Positions 16,086 to 25,971 of a stretch of DNA of 37,669 nucleotides are shown here, piece after piece (position 1 is the first letter of the stretch; each line of letters begins with the position of its first letter). Under the pieces are notes generated by a model that was not told where the DNA came from, did not search any database, and was given only the letters and a program-made list of their open reading frames with translations. Made by a program: the position numbers and the translations under genes. Origin of the DNA: Nocardiopsis kunsanensis DSM 44524 (GTDB taxonomy: Bacteria; Actinomycetota; Actinomycetes; Streptosporangiales; Streptosporangiaceae); assembly GCF_000340965.1 (NCBI RefSeq), contig NZ_ANAY01000008.1:1-37669 (forward strand). Reading direction: 5' to 3'.

Positions 16086-17171
16086 GTGTCCCCTTCTGAA
16101 CCGTCGGAGCCCGGTCCCGGGCGCCGGAGGAAGAACAGCGAGTCCGACACGGGACAGGCAGAACGTTCCCCGCACGAGAGCCCACGCCGGGCCGGCAGCC
16201 GCCGGAAGGAGTCCCCGCGCTTCGGCCTGGTCCCGAAGATCCTGGTGGGTGTTCTCGCCCTCGCCCTCATCGCGCTCGGCGTGGTGCTCGTGGTCCAGCG
16301 CGGTGTGGGGGAGGACTCCGCTGAAGCCGCTCCGGAGACCCGCCCCGCCCTCTACAACCTGCGTCTGAACGACAGCAGCGAGATGAACCGGGTGCTGAAC
16401 TCACGCGAGGACGATCAGCGCCCCCTCAACGAGGGCGAACTGTTCGAGCGCAACAACGAAGAGATCTCCAGCCAGAGCATCGACTTCACCCTGCGCGACT
16501 CCGAGTTGACCGAGGACTGCAGTGAGGCGGTCTGGGGCGCCCGGGTCCAGGAGGCCCTCACCACGGCCGAGTGCACCCAGGCCGGGCGCGCCACCTACGT
16601 CTCCGAGGCCTACTTCGGCGTGGCCGCCATCTTCAACCTCGTCGACACCGAGGCCGGTCAGGGCGTGGCCGAGGCCATGGAGCTTCCCGAGACCGGCGAG
16701 GAAGGCGCCGAAGGGGAAGAACCCCCCGAGGACCCGGGTTTCGTGCTCGCCCCCTCCGGTGAGGAACCCTTCGACCGCCTCGGGGAGGGCTACGGCGCCG
16801 CCGACGCCATCATCAGCGGCCACTACCTGGTCGTGGTGTGGGTCCAGCCGCGGGAGTCCGAGTCCGTGGACGACCGGGTGACCCTCTCCAGCCCGCTCGT
16901 GGCCCTGGCCAACTTCCGCGATCCGCTCTACCGGCGCCTGGTGGAACTGCGCGGCCCCTCCGAGACCGAGGGCGGCGGAACCGGGGAAGGGGCCCCCGGC
17001 GACGGCGGTGCCGGAACCGGTACGGGGGAGGGCGCCCCCGGCGACGGCGGTGCCGGAACCGGTACCGGGGAAGGCGCTCCCGGTGGTGGCACGGGCGGGG
17101 CCGAACCGCCCGTGCAGGAGGAACCCCTGACCCAGGAACCCCCCGTGCAGGAGCCCGGTTCCGGTCAGTGA
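16086..17171 (+). CDS. Membrane-anchored Cys-pair protein with Gly-rich repeat tail (paralogue 2)
   Basis: A 361-aa unrecognised protein. A Ser/Pro/Arg-rich N-terminal tail precedes one transmembrane helix (about 48-70) and an extracytoplasmic domain. That domain shares with the preceding gene CxxxVWG (Cys145, Trp150), AEC (Cys163), GFVLAPSGE, LGEGYGAAD and GHYLVVVW; the cysteines are again 17 residues apart. The C terminus is low complexity, with three copies of a GTGEGAPGDGGAG-like unit and then Pro/Gln/Glu repeats (PPVQEEP, PPVQEP). It lacks paralogue 1's Tyr/Asp repeats. GTG at 16086 has GAGGAAAGG about 9 nt upstream. A terminator separates the two genes, so each probably has its own promoter; TAGGAT at 15942 is a weak candidate. 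The last codons overlap the convergent gene by 7 bp. Confidence 0.75.
   Translation: MSPSEPSEPGPGRRRKNSESDTGQAERSPHESPRRAGSRRKESPRFGLVPKILVGVLALALIALGVVLVVQRGVGEDSAEAAPETRPALYNLRLNDSSEMNRVLNSREDDQRPLNEGELFERNNEEISSQSIDFTLRDSELTEDCSEAVWGARVQEALTTAECTQAGRATYVSEAYFGVAAIFNLVDTEAGQGVAEAMELPETGEEGAEGEEPPEDPGFVLAPSGEEPFDRLGEGYGAADAIISGHYLVVVWVQPRESESVDDRVTLSSPLVALANFRDPLYRRLVELRGPSETEGGGTGEGAPGDGGAGTGTGEGAPGDGGAGTGTGEGAPGGGTGGAEPPVQEEPLTQEPPVQEPGSGQ
16977..17096 (+). repeat. Coding minisatellite, 42-nt unit
   Basis: Units begin at about 16977, 17013 and 17055. The last interval is 42 nt and the first is 36 nt, missing six bases. They encode the Gly/Thr/Glu/Ala/Pro repeat in the tail of paralogue 2. 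Copies are nearly identical at the DNA level, so copy number may vary between strains. Confidence 0.8.
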
Positions 17172-18919
17172 CCGCTCCGGTCGGCCCCCTCACCGACCTC
17201 CGCCAGAAGCCCCGCGCAGACCTGCGGCAGCTCCCTCAACCGGTGCTCCGGCAGGTCCACCACCGTGTGCCCGCGTACCCACCCCGGTGCGCGGGCCACG
17301 CCGTGCCGGGCAGTGCGTTTGTTCACCGGCCGCCCCAGAGCCGCCGTCACCTCGATCAGTCCCGCACGCAGGGTCGAGGTCAGAGTGCCGTGCGCACGCC
17401 CCTGCACGTACGCCGCCAACGTCCCGGCCGTGTCGCTGCCGGCCTCGACGTCCGGCGCCGTCAGCCTCAGACACGTCAGGTCGTCGGCGCCGAACCCGCG
17501 CAGGAACCGCACCGCGAACCGCGGCTCCACCAACGACCGGAACGCCTCCTGGCCGGCCCGGTCCCGCACCCACGCCGACGAGGAGGGCACCAACACCTCC
17601 ACCGTCGCCGTGCCCGTGGGCGCCGCCAGGGCCGCACGCGGGGCCAGACGTTCCCACCCGCCGGTCAGGTCCACAACCGCGTGTGTGTGCACCGGTCCGG
17701 GGGCCTTCATCCACGTGGACAACCGCACCCGGCCCGCACCCTCGAACCCACGGGGCCAGGACCCCACAAGCAGCGGCTCCGGACCCTGTTCACCGGTTCC
17801 TCCGGACACGCGCGCCAACACCGCCGCGGCCCGCTCCGGATCGCCGCCCACCCGCGCCTCACGAGCGTTGGAGCCCTGGCTGTAGACCCGGGCGTCCTCC
17901 CCGCCGGAGGAGGGCAGCGACCGCGCCAACGGACGCAGCACGTACAGGTCCGAGGCCGCGCCGATCGACTCCGCGCCGTGGTACCGGTTGAAGTCCGGCC
18001 ACAACGCCTCCACCAGCAGTTGCAGACGGGAGAACCGGGACTGGGTGGCCGCCGCCAACCGCGGCGTGGTCTCACTCGCCCCGTAGGCGAGCAGGACCCG
18101 GCCGCTGCGCTGCTCGGCCATCCCTTCCAGGCCTCGGCGTACGAACAGTTCCACCCCGTCGGGGGTGTAGGGCGGGTCGGTGAAGACCACATCGGCCGCC
18201 CCGTGCAACGTCGGCGGCAAGCCCAGGCGCAGGTCAGCGCTGTGGGTGGTGATGTTCAGGCCCAGACGGTCGGCCGAGGCGTCGATGTGGGCCAGTACGC
18301 GCTCGTCCAGGTCCACCACCACCGCCCGGGCCCCGGGAACGACCAGGGTGAGCGCCACCGACGTCAGGTCGTGGTCCCCCACACACAGGAGGGTGCGTCC
18401 GTCCAGGTCGAAACGGGTGGCCAGGAACAGGGCCCGGCGCAGCGCCGTCTCGGCGGTCGCCGCCACGTGGTCCAGGTCCAGGTCGGAGGCGGGGCCCTCG
18501 GCCACCGCACGCTCCAGCTCCGCCAGCGTCCCGGGGTGCGCCGCCATCAGGTGCGCGACCGGGTCGGCGGCCGACGGCGCGGGTACACCCGCGTAGTCGC
18601 GGGGACGCTCCAACCGGACCGTGTCCTCCTCCTCACGTGCCTCGCCGCAGGCCAGGAGTCCGCGCAGCAGTTCCGCGACGACCGTGTGCGCCACCGCGGA
18701 GGCCCGCACCAGCTCGTTGGCCCGCCACGCGCGCCCGTCCGCCAGCAGTTCCACCACACGGCGGGCGCGGGGTGCGTCCACTCCGCGTTCGCGTAGCAGG
18801 GCCCGGGTCGGCTCGGGCCAGGAGGCGTCGCCGGTGCCGGACCGTCCCCCTCCGGTGTCGGTGTCCGCCGTGGGGCCGTCGGTGCCCGGCGCCGCGGCCG
18901 GAGTGTGCTCTGCTGCCAT
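17165..18919 (-). CDS. Bis-aminopropyl spermidine synthase (BpsA)-family protein with C-terminal extension
   Basis: A 584-aa protein. After a disordered first 35 residues comes a winged-helix-like segment (about 38-105). A Rossmann-fold aminopropyl/methyltransferase domain follows, with LLCVGDHDLTSVAL (177-190), VVVDLDERVLAHI and VVFTDPPYTPDGVELFVRRG (244-263). GD-x-D and DPPxT boxes are hallmarks of the BpsA family (PF01861), whose archaeal and thermophile members add two aminopropyl groups to spermidine. About 190 residues beyond the usual family length follow (roughly 395-584) and I cannot assign them. ATG at 18919 is the first sensible start; upstream sequence is non-coding in character. 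Branched polyamine synthesis in this host is inference. A plain SAM-dependent methyltransferase remains possible. Confidence 0.72.
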   Translation of the reverse strand: MAAEHTPAAAPGTDGPTADTDTGGGRSGTGDASWPEPTRALLRERGVDAPRARRVVELLADGRAWRANELVRASAVAHTVVAELLRGLLACGEAREEEDTVRLERPRDYAGVPAPSAADPVAHLMAAHPGTLAELERAVAEGPASDLDLDHVAATAETALRRALFLATRFDLDGRTLLCVGDHDLTSVALTLVVPGARAVVVDLDERVLAHIDASADRLGLNITTHSADLRLGLPPTLHGAADVVFTDPPYTPDGVELFVRRGLEGMAEQRSGRVLLAYGASETTPRLAAATQSRFSRLQLLVEALWPDFNRYHGAESIGAASDLYVLRPLARSLPSSGGEDARVYSQGSNAREARVGGDPERAAAVLARVSGGTGEQGPEPLLVGSWPRGFEGAGRVRLSTWMKAPGPVHTHAVVDLTGGWERLAPRAALAAPTGTATVEVLVPSSSAWVRDRAGQEAFRSLVEPRFAVRFLRGFGADDLTCLRLTAPDVEAGSDTAGTLAAYVQGRAHGTLTSTLRAGLIEVTAALGRPVNKRTARHGVARAPGWVRGHTVVDLPEHRLRELPQVCAGLLAEVGEGADRSGH

Positions 18920-18990
18920 GGCACCGATGTTCCCACGCCCGGGAACCGCCACGGCGGCGCAGACCGGGAGCGTATCGGACGGGCAACACG

Positions 18991-19255
18991 CCCTTGAGAT
19001 CGTTGACGGGGGTCGGTGGTGAAGTCTTCTTGCGTGGCGGGGTGCCTGGGGGTGGGACTCCGAGGTGGCGGGGGCGAGGGTGGTGGGGTTTCCTGTGGTG
19101 CCTGGTGTGGTGGTTCGTCGGGGTCGGGCTACGCTCGACGCTCCGACGAACACCACCCACCTGAACCGATCCACCGGTCTCCACCAACCACCGCCCCGGC
19201 ATGCCCGGCACACCGATCACAGAACAGAACCCAATCCCCATCAACGATCTGAGGG
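18991..19255. repeat. Roughly 265-bp imperfect palindrome with inverted ends (MITE-like)
   Basis: The ends match in inverted orientation. AGATCGTTGACGGGGGTCGG at about 18997-19016 pairs with the complement of CCAATCCCCATCAACGATCT (19231-19250), at 17 of 20 positions; all three differences are transitions. The left half is G/T-rich and the right half C/A-rich. The centre holds a further stem, GTTCGTCGG/CCGACGAAC, around 19112-19151. No open reading frame of note lies inside. The layout resembles a small non-autonomous mobile element or a large structured RNA. I could not identify a clear target-site duplication. Confidence 0.5.
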
Positions 19256-19311
19256 GGATGTCACTCGCACGTGATCGGCGACCCCGCTTCCGAACGTGGC
19301 CTACCCCCGAG

Positions 19312-19317
19312 TAACAT
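19312..19317 (+). promoter_or_regulatory. Possible -10 element for gltB
   Basis: TAACAT has a weak -35-like TTCCGA 18 nt upstream (19288-19293). Use of this promoter would give a gltB leader of almost 390 nt. Confidence 0.3.
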
Positions 19318-19710
19318 CGGTTTCCGGTTCTCATGAACCCGCTGTGCCCGGAGCAGATTCGGAGGATCCCGGCGGAGCTCTGGCTGCTTCGGGTGGTTTA
19401 GCGCGGTTCGTTCGTGGAACGAACGGCAGGGTCGGACCCGCGATTGGCATCACGGACCGACAGCAGGTACAAACCACCAGGGACCGAGAACCCGGAACCC
19501 GACCGCAGGCGGCGACCCTTCACCACCGGCCTCACGAGGACGTGACCGGCCCGAACAAGGTGGTGTGACGGGCGACCGACCGAAGCGGGACCCCATCACC
19601 CCAGTGGTCGCTCCCACACAGCGGGGAGCCACAACAGCACGTACGCAGCAGGGCCAACGTCGTCCCGGATGCGCTTTTCACAAAGCAGACCCAAGACGAC
19701 AGGAGGGCAC
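19318..19710 (+). promoter_or_regulatory. Long gltB 5' region with hairpins
   Basis: No convincing gene lies in this stretch. Visible structures are GGTTC-TCAT-GAACC (19326-19339), the perfect inverted repeat GTTCGTTC-GTG-GAACGAAC (19406-19424), and GCTTT-TCAC-AAAGC (19673-19686) just before the AGGAGG ribosome-binding site (19701-19706). A related CGTTCG-N6-CGAACG (19732-19749) recurs inside the first codons of gltB. The length and structures are compatible with regulation of a costly nitrogen-assimilation operon. I could not match a known riboswitch class or a clear GlnR box. Confidence 0.4.
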
Positions 19711-22700
19711 ATGCCCGCTGCTCAGGTGCGGCGTTCGTCCGTCCGAACGAACGCGGAACCCACCACCCAGGGCCTGTACGACCCCGCCTTCGAGCACGAC
19801 GCCTGCGGCGTCGGGTTCGTCGCCGACCTCAACGGCCGCCGCGGCCACGACACAGTCGAGAAGGCACTCACCGTCCTGCGCAACCTCGACCACCGCGGCG
19901 CCGCCGGGGCCGACCCCGACGACGGTGACGGCGCCGGGATCCTCACCCAGGTGCCCCACGACCTGTACACCGAGGTCTGCGACTTCCCCCTCCCCGCCGC
20001 CGGCGCCTACGCCACCGGCATCGGTTTCCTGCCCACCGACGCGGCCGAACGCGCCCGGGCCGTCGCCACCATCGACGCCATCGTCGCCGACGAGGGCCTG
20101 ACCCTGCTCGGCTGGCGCGACGTACCCACCGAACCCGACTACGCAGGCCCCGCCGCCCGCGAAGCCATGCCCCACTTCGGTCAGCTCTTCATCACCGGGA
20201 CCGAGGGCACCGCCACCGAGGGCCTCACCGGGATCGACCTGGAGCGCTACGCCTACTGCGTCCGCAAGCGCGCCGAACACGAGACCGACGTCTACTTCCC
20301 GAGCCTGTCCCCGCGCACCATCGCCTACAAGGGCATGCTCACCACACCCCAGCTCGAACCGTTCTTCCCCGACCTGTCCGACCGGCGCTACACCTCCGGC
20401 CTGGCCCTGGTCCACTCCCGGTTCTCCACCAACACCTTCCCGTCCTGGCCGCTGGCCCACCCCTTCCGGTACGTCGCCCACAACGGCGAGATCAACACCG
20501 TCAAGGGCAACCGCAACATGATGCGCTCGCGCGAGGCCAAGTTCGCCAGCGCCCTCATCCCCGGCGACCTCGACCGCCTGTTCCCGATCGTCGACCCCGA
20601 GGACTCCGACACCGCCTCCTTCGACGACACCCTGGAACTGCTCCACCTGGGCGGACGCTCCCTGCCGCACGCGGTCCTGATGATGATCCCGGAACCCTGG
20701 GAGAAGCACACCGAGATGGACCCGGACGTCCGGGCCTTCTACGAGTACCACTCCACCCTCATGGAGCCCTGGGACGGACCTGCCTCCGTCTCCTTCACCG
20801 ACGGCACCGTCGTCGGCTCCGTCCTGGACCGCAACGGACTGCGCCCCGGCCGCTACTGGGTCACCGACGACGGACTCGTCGTCCTGGCCTCCGAATCCGG
20901 TGTCCTGGACATCGACCCCGCCACCGTCGTCCGCAAGGGCCGCCTCCAACCCGGCCGCATCTTCGTGGTCGACACCGAGCAGGGCCGCATCATCGAGGAC
21001 GAGGAGATCAAGGCCGAACTCGCCGCCCAGCACCCCTACCGGGAGTGGGTCGACAACGGCATCACCCGCATCACCGACCTGCCCGCGGCCGAGCCCGCAC
21101 GGACCGAACGCATCGACCTCGCCCAGCAGACCTTCGGCTACACCGAGGAAGAACTCCGCATCATCCTCACCCCGATGGCCCGCACCGGCGCAGAACCCAT
21201 CGGCTCCATGGGCACCGACACCCCGGTAGCGGCCCTCTCCGACCGCTCCCGGCAGATCTTCGACTACTTCAGCCAGCACTTCGCCCAGGTCACCAACCCG
21301 CCGCTGGACGCCATCCGCGAAGAGATGGTCACCAGCCTCGGAACCCTCCTCGGGGCCGAGGGCAACCTCCTGTCGGCCGACCCGGCCGACACCCAGCGTC
21401 TGTCCCTGCCCACCCCCGTCATCGACCAGGCCGAACTCGCCGCCGTCGTCGCCGCAGGACAGGGCAACCCCGCGCTGAGGACCCACACCGTCGACGGCAC
21501 CTACCCCGTCGACGGCGGCGGCCAGGCCCTCGACCGGCGGCTCGACGAGATCAACACCGAGGCCGACCGCGCCATCGCCGACGGCGCACGCATCATCGTC
21601 CTCAGCGACCGCGGCGTCGGCGCCGAACGCGCACCCGTGCCCTCACTGCTGCTCACCGGCTCCCTCCACCACCACCTCGTGCGCGAGAAGACCCGCACCG
21701 AGGTCGGGCTCGTCGTCGAGACCGCCGACGTGCGCGAGTGCCACCACGTCGCCCTCCTCCTCGGCTACGGCGCCTCCGCCGTCAACCCGTACCTGGCCCT
21801 GGAGACCGTCCGCGACATGGTCGAGAACGGCCGCCTCGGCGGGGTCGACGCCGAACAGGCCGTCCACAACACCCTCAAGGCCTACGCCAAGGGTGTCCTC
21901 AAGATCATGTCCAAGATCGGCGTCTCCACCATCGGTTCCTACACCGGCGCCCAGATCTTCGAAGCCCTCGGCCTCGGCCCCGAAGTCATCGACCGGTGCT
22001 TCACCGGCACCACCTCCCGCCTCGGCGGGGTCGGCTTCGACGTCCTGGCCGAAGAGGTCGCCATCCGCCACCGCCGCGCCCACGCCGTCAACGCCGGCGC
22101 CCACCGCCGACTCGAGGTCGGCGGCGAGTACCAGTGGCGCCGCGAGGGCGAACCGCACCTGTTCAACCCCGAGACCGTCTTCAAGCTCCAGCACTCCACC
22201 AGGAGCCGCTCCTACGAGATCTTCAAGGAGTACACCGACAAGGTCGACGACCAGGCCGAGCAGCTCATGACCCTGCGCGGCCTCCTGCGCTTCAAGGACG
22301 GCCTCCGCCGACCGGTCCCGATCGAGGAGGTCGAACCGGTCTCCGACATCGTCAAGCGCTTCTCCACCGGAGCCATGTCCTACGGCTCCATCTCCGCCGA
22401 GGCCCACGAGACCCTCGCCATCGCCATGAACCGCCTCGGCGGAAAGTCCAACACCGGCGAAGGCGGGGAGGACCCCGACCGCTTCACCCCCGACACCAAC
22501 GGCGACCTGCGACGCAGCGCCATCAAACAGGTCGCCTCCGGACGCTTCGGCGTCACCTCCCACTACCTCACCAACGCCGACGACATCCAGATCAAGGTGG
22601 CCCAGGGCGCCAAACCCGGCGAGGGCGGACAACTGCCCGGACACAAGGTCTACCCGTGGGTCGCCGACACCCGGCACTCCACCCCCGGCGTCGGGCTCAT

Positions 22701-24267
22701 CTCCCCGCCGCCCCACCACGACATCTACTCCATCGAGGACCTCGCCCAGCTCATCCACGACCTCAAGAACGCCAACCCGTCCGCACGGGTGCACGTCAAG
22801 CTGGTCTCCGAAGCGGGCGTGGGCACCGTCGCCGCAGGCGTGTCCAAGGCCCACGCCGACGTCGTCCTCGTCTCCGGCCACGACGGAGGCACCGGCGCCT
22901 CCCCGCTGACCTCCCTCAAGCACGCCGGAACCCCCTGGGAGATCGGCCTCGCCGAGACCCAGCAGACCCTCCTGCTCAACGGACTGCGCGACCGCATCGT
23001 CGTCCAGACCGACGGCCAGATGAAGACCGGACGCGACGTCGTCGTCGCCGCACTCCTCGGCGCCGAGGAGTACGGCTTCGCGACCGCGCCCCTCATCGTC
23101 TCCGGCTGCGTCATGATGCGCGTCTGCCACCTCGACACCTGCCCCGTCGGTGTGGCCACCCAGAACCCGACCCTGCGCGAGCGCTACTCCGGCCGGGCCG
23201 ACCACGTCGTGAACTTCTTCGAGTTCATCGCCCAAGAGGTCCGCGAATACCTCGCCCAGCTCGGATTCCGCAGCCTCGACGAAGCCATCGGCGCCGTCGA
23301 GAGCCTGGAGACCGCCGACGCCGTCGACCACTGGAAGGCCCAGGGCCTGGACCTGTCACCCGTCCTGAGCGCCGTCGACCCCTGGGACGGCGACCACCGC
23401 CACCAGGTCCGCGGCCAGGACCACGGCCTGGAGAAGGCCCTCGACCACACCCTCGTCCAACTCGCCGAGGGCGCACTCGACTTCGCCGAACCCGTCAGCC
23501 TCGAACTGCCCGTACGCAACGTCAACCGCACCGTCGGAACGATGCTCGGCCACGAAGTCACCAAGCGGTACGGCGACCAGGGCCTGCCCGACGACACCAT
23601 CGACATCACCTTCACCGGGTCGGCCGGCCAGTCCTTCGGCGCCTTCGTGCCCAAGGGCATCACCATGCGCCTGTCCGGCGACGCCAACGACTACGTCGGC
23701 AAGGGCCTGTCCGGCGGTCACATCACCGTGCGCCCCGCCGAGACCTCCCCCTTCGCCGCCGAGGAACACATCATCGCCGGCAACGTCATCGGCTACGGGG
23801 CCACCTCCGGGCGGATCCACCTGCGCGGTGTCGTCGGCGAACGCTTCTGCGTCCGCAACTCCGGCGCCACCGCCGTCGTCGAAGGCATCGGCGACCACGG
23901 CTGCGAATACATGACCGGGGGCCGCGCCGTCGTCCTGGGCCGCACCGGCCGCAACTTCGCCGCGGGCATGTCCGGCGGCATCGCCTACGTCCTCGACCTC
24001 GACCCCGAACGCGTCAACGGCGAGATGGTCGAGATCGAGGCCCTCACCGACGAGGACCGCGACTTCCTCACCACCACCCTCACCAGACACCACGACGAAA
24101 CCGGATCCACCGTCGCCCGAGACCTCCTGGACGCAGGCGACACAGGACTGACCCGCATCAGCAAGGTCATGCCCCGCGACTACAAGCGGGTCCTGCTCGC
24201 CCAGGCCGAGGCCGAGCGCGAGGGCCGAGACGTCGACGAAGCCGTCATGGCCTCCGCACAGTCCTAG
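19711..24267 (+). CDS. gltB: Glutamate synthase, large subunit
   Basis: GltB hydrolyses glutamine and passes ammonia to 2-oxoglutarate to form two glutamates, with GltD supplying electrons. The 1518-aa protein has a 31-residue propeptide before the nucleophile Cys32 ([14 protein letters not shown]), then a class II amidotransferase domain (to about 420) and a central domain. An FMN/2-oxoglutarate domain follows (about 850-1220) with [10 protein letters not shown] and [19 protein letters not shown]. The 3Fe-4S cysteines are Cys1133, Cys1139 and Cys1144 ([16 protein letters not shown]). The C-terminal beta-helix ([23 protein letters not shown]) completes the usual architecture. ATG at 19711 has AGGAGG 4 nt upstream. 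gltD follows after 27 bp. Confidence 0.97.
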   Translation: MPAAQVRRSSVRTNAEPTTQGLYDPAFEHDACGVGFVADLNGRRGHDTVEKALTVLRNLDHRGAAGADPDDGDGAGILTQVPHDLYTEVCDFPLPAAGAYATGIGFLPTDAAERARAVATIDAIVADEGLTLLGWRDVPTEPDYAGPAAREAMPHFGQLFITGTEGTATEGLTGIDLERYAYCVRKRAEHETDVYFPSLSPRTIAYKGMLTTPQLEPFFPDLSDRRYTSGLALVHSRFSTNTFPSWPLAHPFRYVAHNGEINTVKGNRNMMRSREAKFASALIPGDLDRLFPIVDPEDSDTASFDDTLELLHLGGRSLPHAVLMMIPEPWEKHTEMDPDVRAFYEYHSTLMEPWDGPASVSFTDGTVVGSVLDRNGLRPGRYWVTDDGLVVLASESGVLDIDPATVVRKGRLQPGRIFVVDTEQGRIIEDEEIKAELAAQHPYREWVDNGITRITDLPAAEPARTERIDLAQQTFGYTEEELRIILTPMARTGAEPIGSMGTDTPVAALSDRSRQIFDYFSQHFAQVTNPPLDAIREEMVTSLGTLLGAEGNLLSADPADTQRLSLPTPVIDQAELAAVVAAGQGNPALRTHTVDGTYPVDGGGQALDRRLDEINTEADRAIADGARIIVLSDRGVGAERAPVPSLLLTGSLHHHLVREKTRTEVGLVVETADVRECHHVALLLGYGASAVNPYLALETVRDMVENGRLGGVDAEQAVHNTLKAYAKGVLKIMSKIGVSTIGSYTGAQIFEALGLGPEVIDRCFTGTTSRLGGVGFDVLAEEVAIRHRRAHAVNAGAHRRLEVGGEYQWRREGEPHLFNPETVFKLQHSTRSRSYEIFKEYTDKVDDQAEQLMTLRGLLRFKDGLRRPVPIEEVEPVSDIVKRFSTGAMSYGSISAEAHETLAIAMNRLGGKSNTGEGGEDPDRFTPDTNGDLRRSAIKQVASGRFGVTSHYLTNADDIQIKVAQGAKPGEGGQLPGHKVYPWVADTRHSTPGVGLISPPPHHDIYSIEDLAQLIHDLKNANPSARVHVKLVSEAGVGTVAAGVSKAHADVVLVSGHDGGTGASPLTSLKHAGTPWEIGLAETQQTLLLNGLRDRIVVQTDGQMKTGRDVVVAALLGAEEYGFATAPLIVSGCVMMRVCHLDTCPVGVATQNPTLRERYSGRADHVVNFFEFIAQEVREYLAQLGFRSLDEAIGAVESLETADAVDHWKAQGLDLSPVLSAVDPWDGDHRHQVRGQDHGLEKALDHTLVQLAEGALDFAEPVSLELPVRNVNRTVGTMLGHEVTKRYGDQGLPDDTIDITFTGSAGQSFGAFVPKGITMRLSGDANDYVGKGLSGGHITVRPAETSPFAAEEHIIAGNVIGYGATSGRIHLRGVVGERFCVRNSGATAVVEGIGDHGCEYMTGGRAVVLGRTGRNFAAGMSGGIAYVLDLDPERVNGEMVEIEALTDEDRDFLTTTLTRHHDETGSTVARDLLDAGDTGLTRISKVMPRDYKRVLLAQAEAEREGRDVDEAVMASAQS

Positions 24268-24294
24268 AGCACGAACCACGAGAGGAGGAGCACC

Positions 24295-25749
24295 ATGGGT
24301 GACCCCAAGGGCTTCCTGAAGATCACCGACCGCGAGCTGCCCCAGCACCGACCCGTGGACGTGCGCATCCAGGACTGGCACGAGGTCCAGGAGGACTTCG
24401 CCCGGAGCACCGTCACCAAGCAGGCCTCGCGCTGCATGGACTGCGGTATCCCCTTCTGCCACAACGGATGCCCGCTCGGAAACCTCATCCCCGAGTGGAA
24501 CCACCTCGTCCACACCCACGACTGGGCCGAGGCCATCGAACGGCTCCACGCCACCAACAACTTCCCCGAGTTCACCGGCCGCCTCTGCCCCGCACCCTGC
24601 GAATCCGCCTGCGTGCTCGGTATCAACCAGCCCGCCGTCACCATCAAGAACGTCGAGGTCTCCATCATCGACCGCGCCTGGGAGGAAGGCTGGGTCAAGC
24701 CCCTGCCCCCCACCACGCGTACCGGCAGGACCGTCGCCGTCATCGGATCCGGCCCCGCGGGCCTGGCCGCCGCACAGCAACTCACCCGCGCCGGCCACGA
24801 CGTCACCGTCTTCGAACGCGCCGACCGCATCGGTGGACTGCTGCGCTACGGCATCCCCGAGTTCAAGATGGAGAAGCGCCACATCGAACGCCGCCTCGCC
24901 CAGATGAGCGCGGAAGGCACCACCTTCCGCACCGGCGTCGACGTGGGCACCGACATCACCGCCGAGGAGCTCGAGGCCCAGTACGACGCCACCGTCCTCA
25001 CCGGCGGGGCCACCGCCTGGCGCGACCTGCCCGCCCAGGGCCGCGAACTCAACGGGATCCACCAGGCCATGGAGTACCTCCCCCTGGCCAACAAGGTCCA
25101 GGAGGGCGACCTCGACACCCCGCCCATCACCGCCCAGGACAAGCACGTCATCGTCATCGGCGGCGGCGACACCGGAGCCGACTGCGTCGGCACCGCCCAC
25201 CGCCAGGGCGCCGCCAGCGTGACCCAGCTCGAGATCATGCCCAAGCCGCCCACCGAACGGCCCGACCACCAGCCCTGGCCGACCATGCCCAACCTCTACA
25301 AGGTCACCAGCGCCCACGAGGAGGGCGGCAGACGGCTCTACTCCGTCAACACCGTCGCCTTCCTCGGCGACGACCAGGACAACGTGTGCGCACTGCAGCT
25401 CGTGGAGGTCCAGCGCACCGACAAGGGCTTCGAACCCGTCGAGGGCACCGAACGCGAGATCCCCGCCGACCTCGTCACTCTCGCCATGGGCTTCGTCGGT
25501 CCCCAGAAGGAGGGTCTCCTCGAGCAACTCGGCGTCGAACTCGACGGCCGCGGCAACGTCGTCCGCGACAACGACTACCGCACCACCGTCGACGGCGTCT
25601 TCTGCGCCGGAGACATGGGCCGGGGCCAGTCCCTGATCGTCTGGGCCATCGCAGAGGGCCGATCCGCCGCAGCCGCAGTGGACCGCCACCTCACCGACCG
25701 GACCCACCTGCCCGTCGCCATACCGCCGACCGAGCGCCCGCTCGTGTAA
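24295..25749 (+). CDS. gltD: Glutamate synthase, small subunit
   Basis: GltD oxidises NADPH (or NADH) and feeds electrons through FAD and Fe-S clusters to GltB. The 484-aa protein begins with the cysteine-rich cluster domain. This has RCMDCGIPFCHNGCPLGN (Cys47, 50, 55, 59) and GRLCPAPCESACVLG (Cys98, 102, 106). It then has the FAD motif VAVIGSGPAGLAAA (from about 147) and the pyridine-nucleotide motif VIVIGGGDTGADCVG, ending with VFCAGDMGRGQSLIVWAI. GAGAGGAGGAGC precedes the ATG. All expected cluster ligands are present. A hairpin follows 21 nt after the stop. Confidence 0.97.
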   Translation: MGDPKGFLKITDRELPQHRPVDVRIQDWHEVQEDFARSTVTKQASRCMDCGIPFCHNGCPLGNLIPEWNHLVHTHDWAEAIERLHATNNFPEFTGRLCPAPCESACVLGINQPAVTIKNVEVSIIDRAWEEGWVKPLPPTTRTGRTVAVIGSGPAGLAAAQQLTRAGHDVTVFERADRIGGLLRYGIPEFKMEKRHIERRLAQMSAEGTTFRTGVDVGTDITAEELEAQYDATVLTGGATAWRDLPAQGRELNGIHQAMEYLPLANKVQEGDLDTPPITAQDKHVIVIGGGDTGADCVGTAHRQGAASVTQLEIMPKPPTERPDHQPWPTMPNLYKVTSAHEEGGRRLYSVNTVAFLGDDQDNVCALQLVEVQRTDKGFEPVEGTEREIPADLVTLAMGFVGPQKEGLLEQLGVELDGRGNVVRDNDYRTTVDGVFCAGDMGRGQSLIVWAIAEGRSAAAAVDRHLTDRTHLPVAIPPTERPLV

Positions 25750-25770
25750 GGGCAACGGCCGCCCAGCACA

Positions 25771-25811
25771 GGCGCGCCGGACGCAGGGAAACCTCCCGCG
25801 CCCGGCGCGCC
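25771..25811 (+). terminator. Hairpin terminator of the gltBD operon
   Basis: Perfect arms GGCGCGCCGG (25771-25780) and CCGGCGCGCC (25802-25811) are separated by 21 nt. There is no T-run. Confidence 0.65.
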
Positions 25812-25971
25812 CCGTACACTCCCCCACAGCCCCGGCGACCCGCCCGCCCACAGGGACAGGGCGGACCCGGGCACGGTCCGACGCGCCGATCCTTGGCCCG
25901 ATCGGTAACCGGCTGGGACACTGGAAAACGAAAAACACCGCGAACACCCGCCCCACCGAGGAAACCGGACG

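Noticed and set aside
18920..19213. N-terminal extension of the BpsA-like protein into the palindromic element
   Set aside because: The extra residues are low complexity and the DNA there is explained by the inverted-repeat element.
19261..19340. GlnR box upstream of gltB
   Set aside because: GTAAC near TTTC is present but spacing and the second half-site do not match GTNAC-N6-GAAAC.
19318..19710. Known riboswitch in the gltB leader
   Set aside because: I could not match conserved cores of common classes by eye; a covariance search would be needed.
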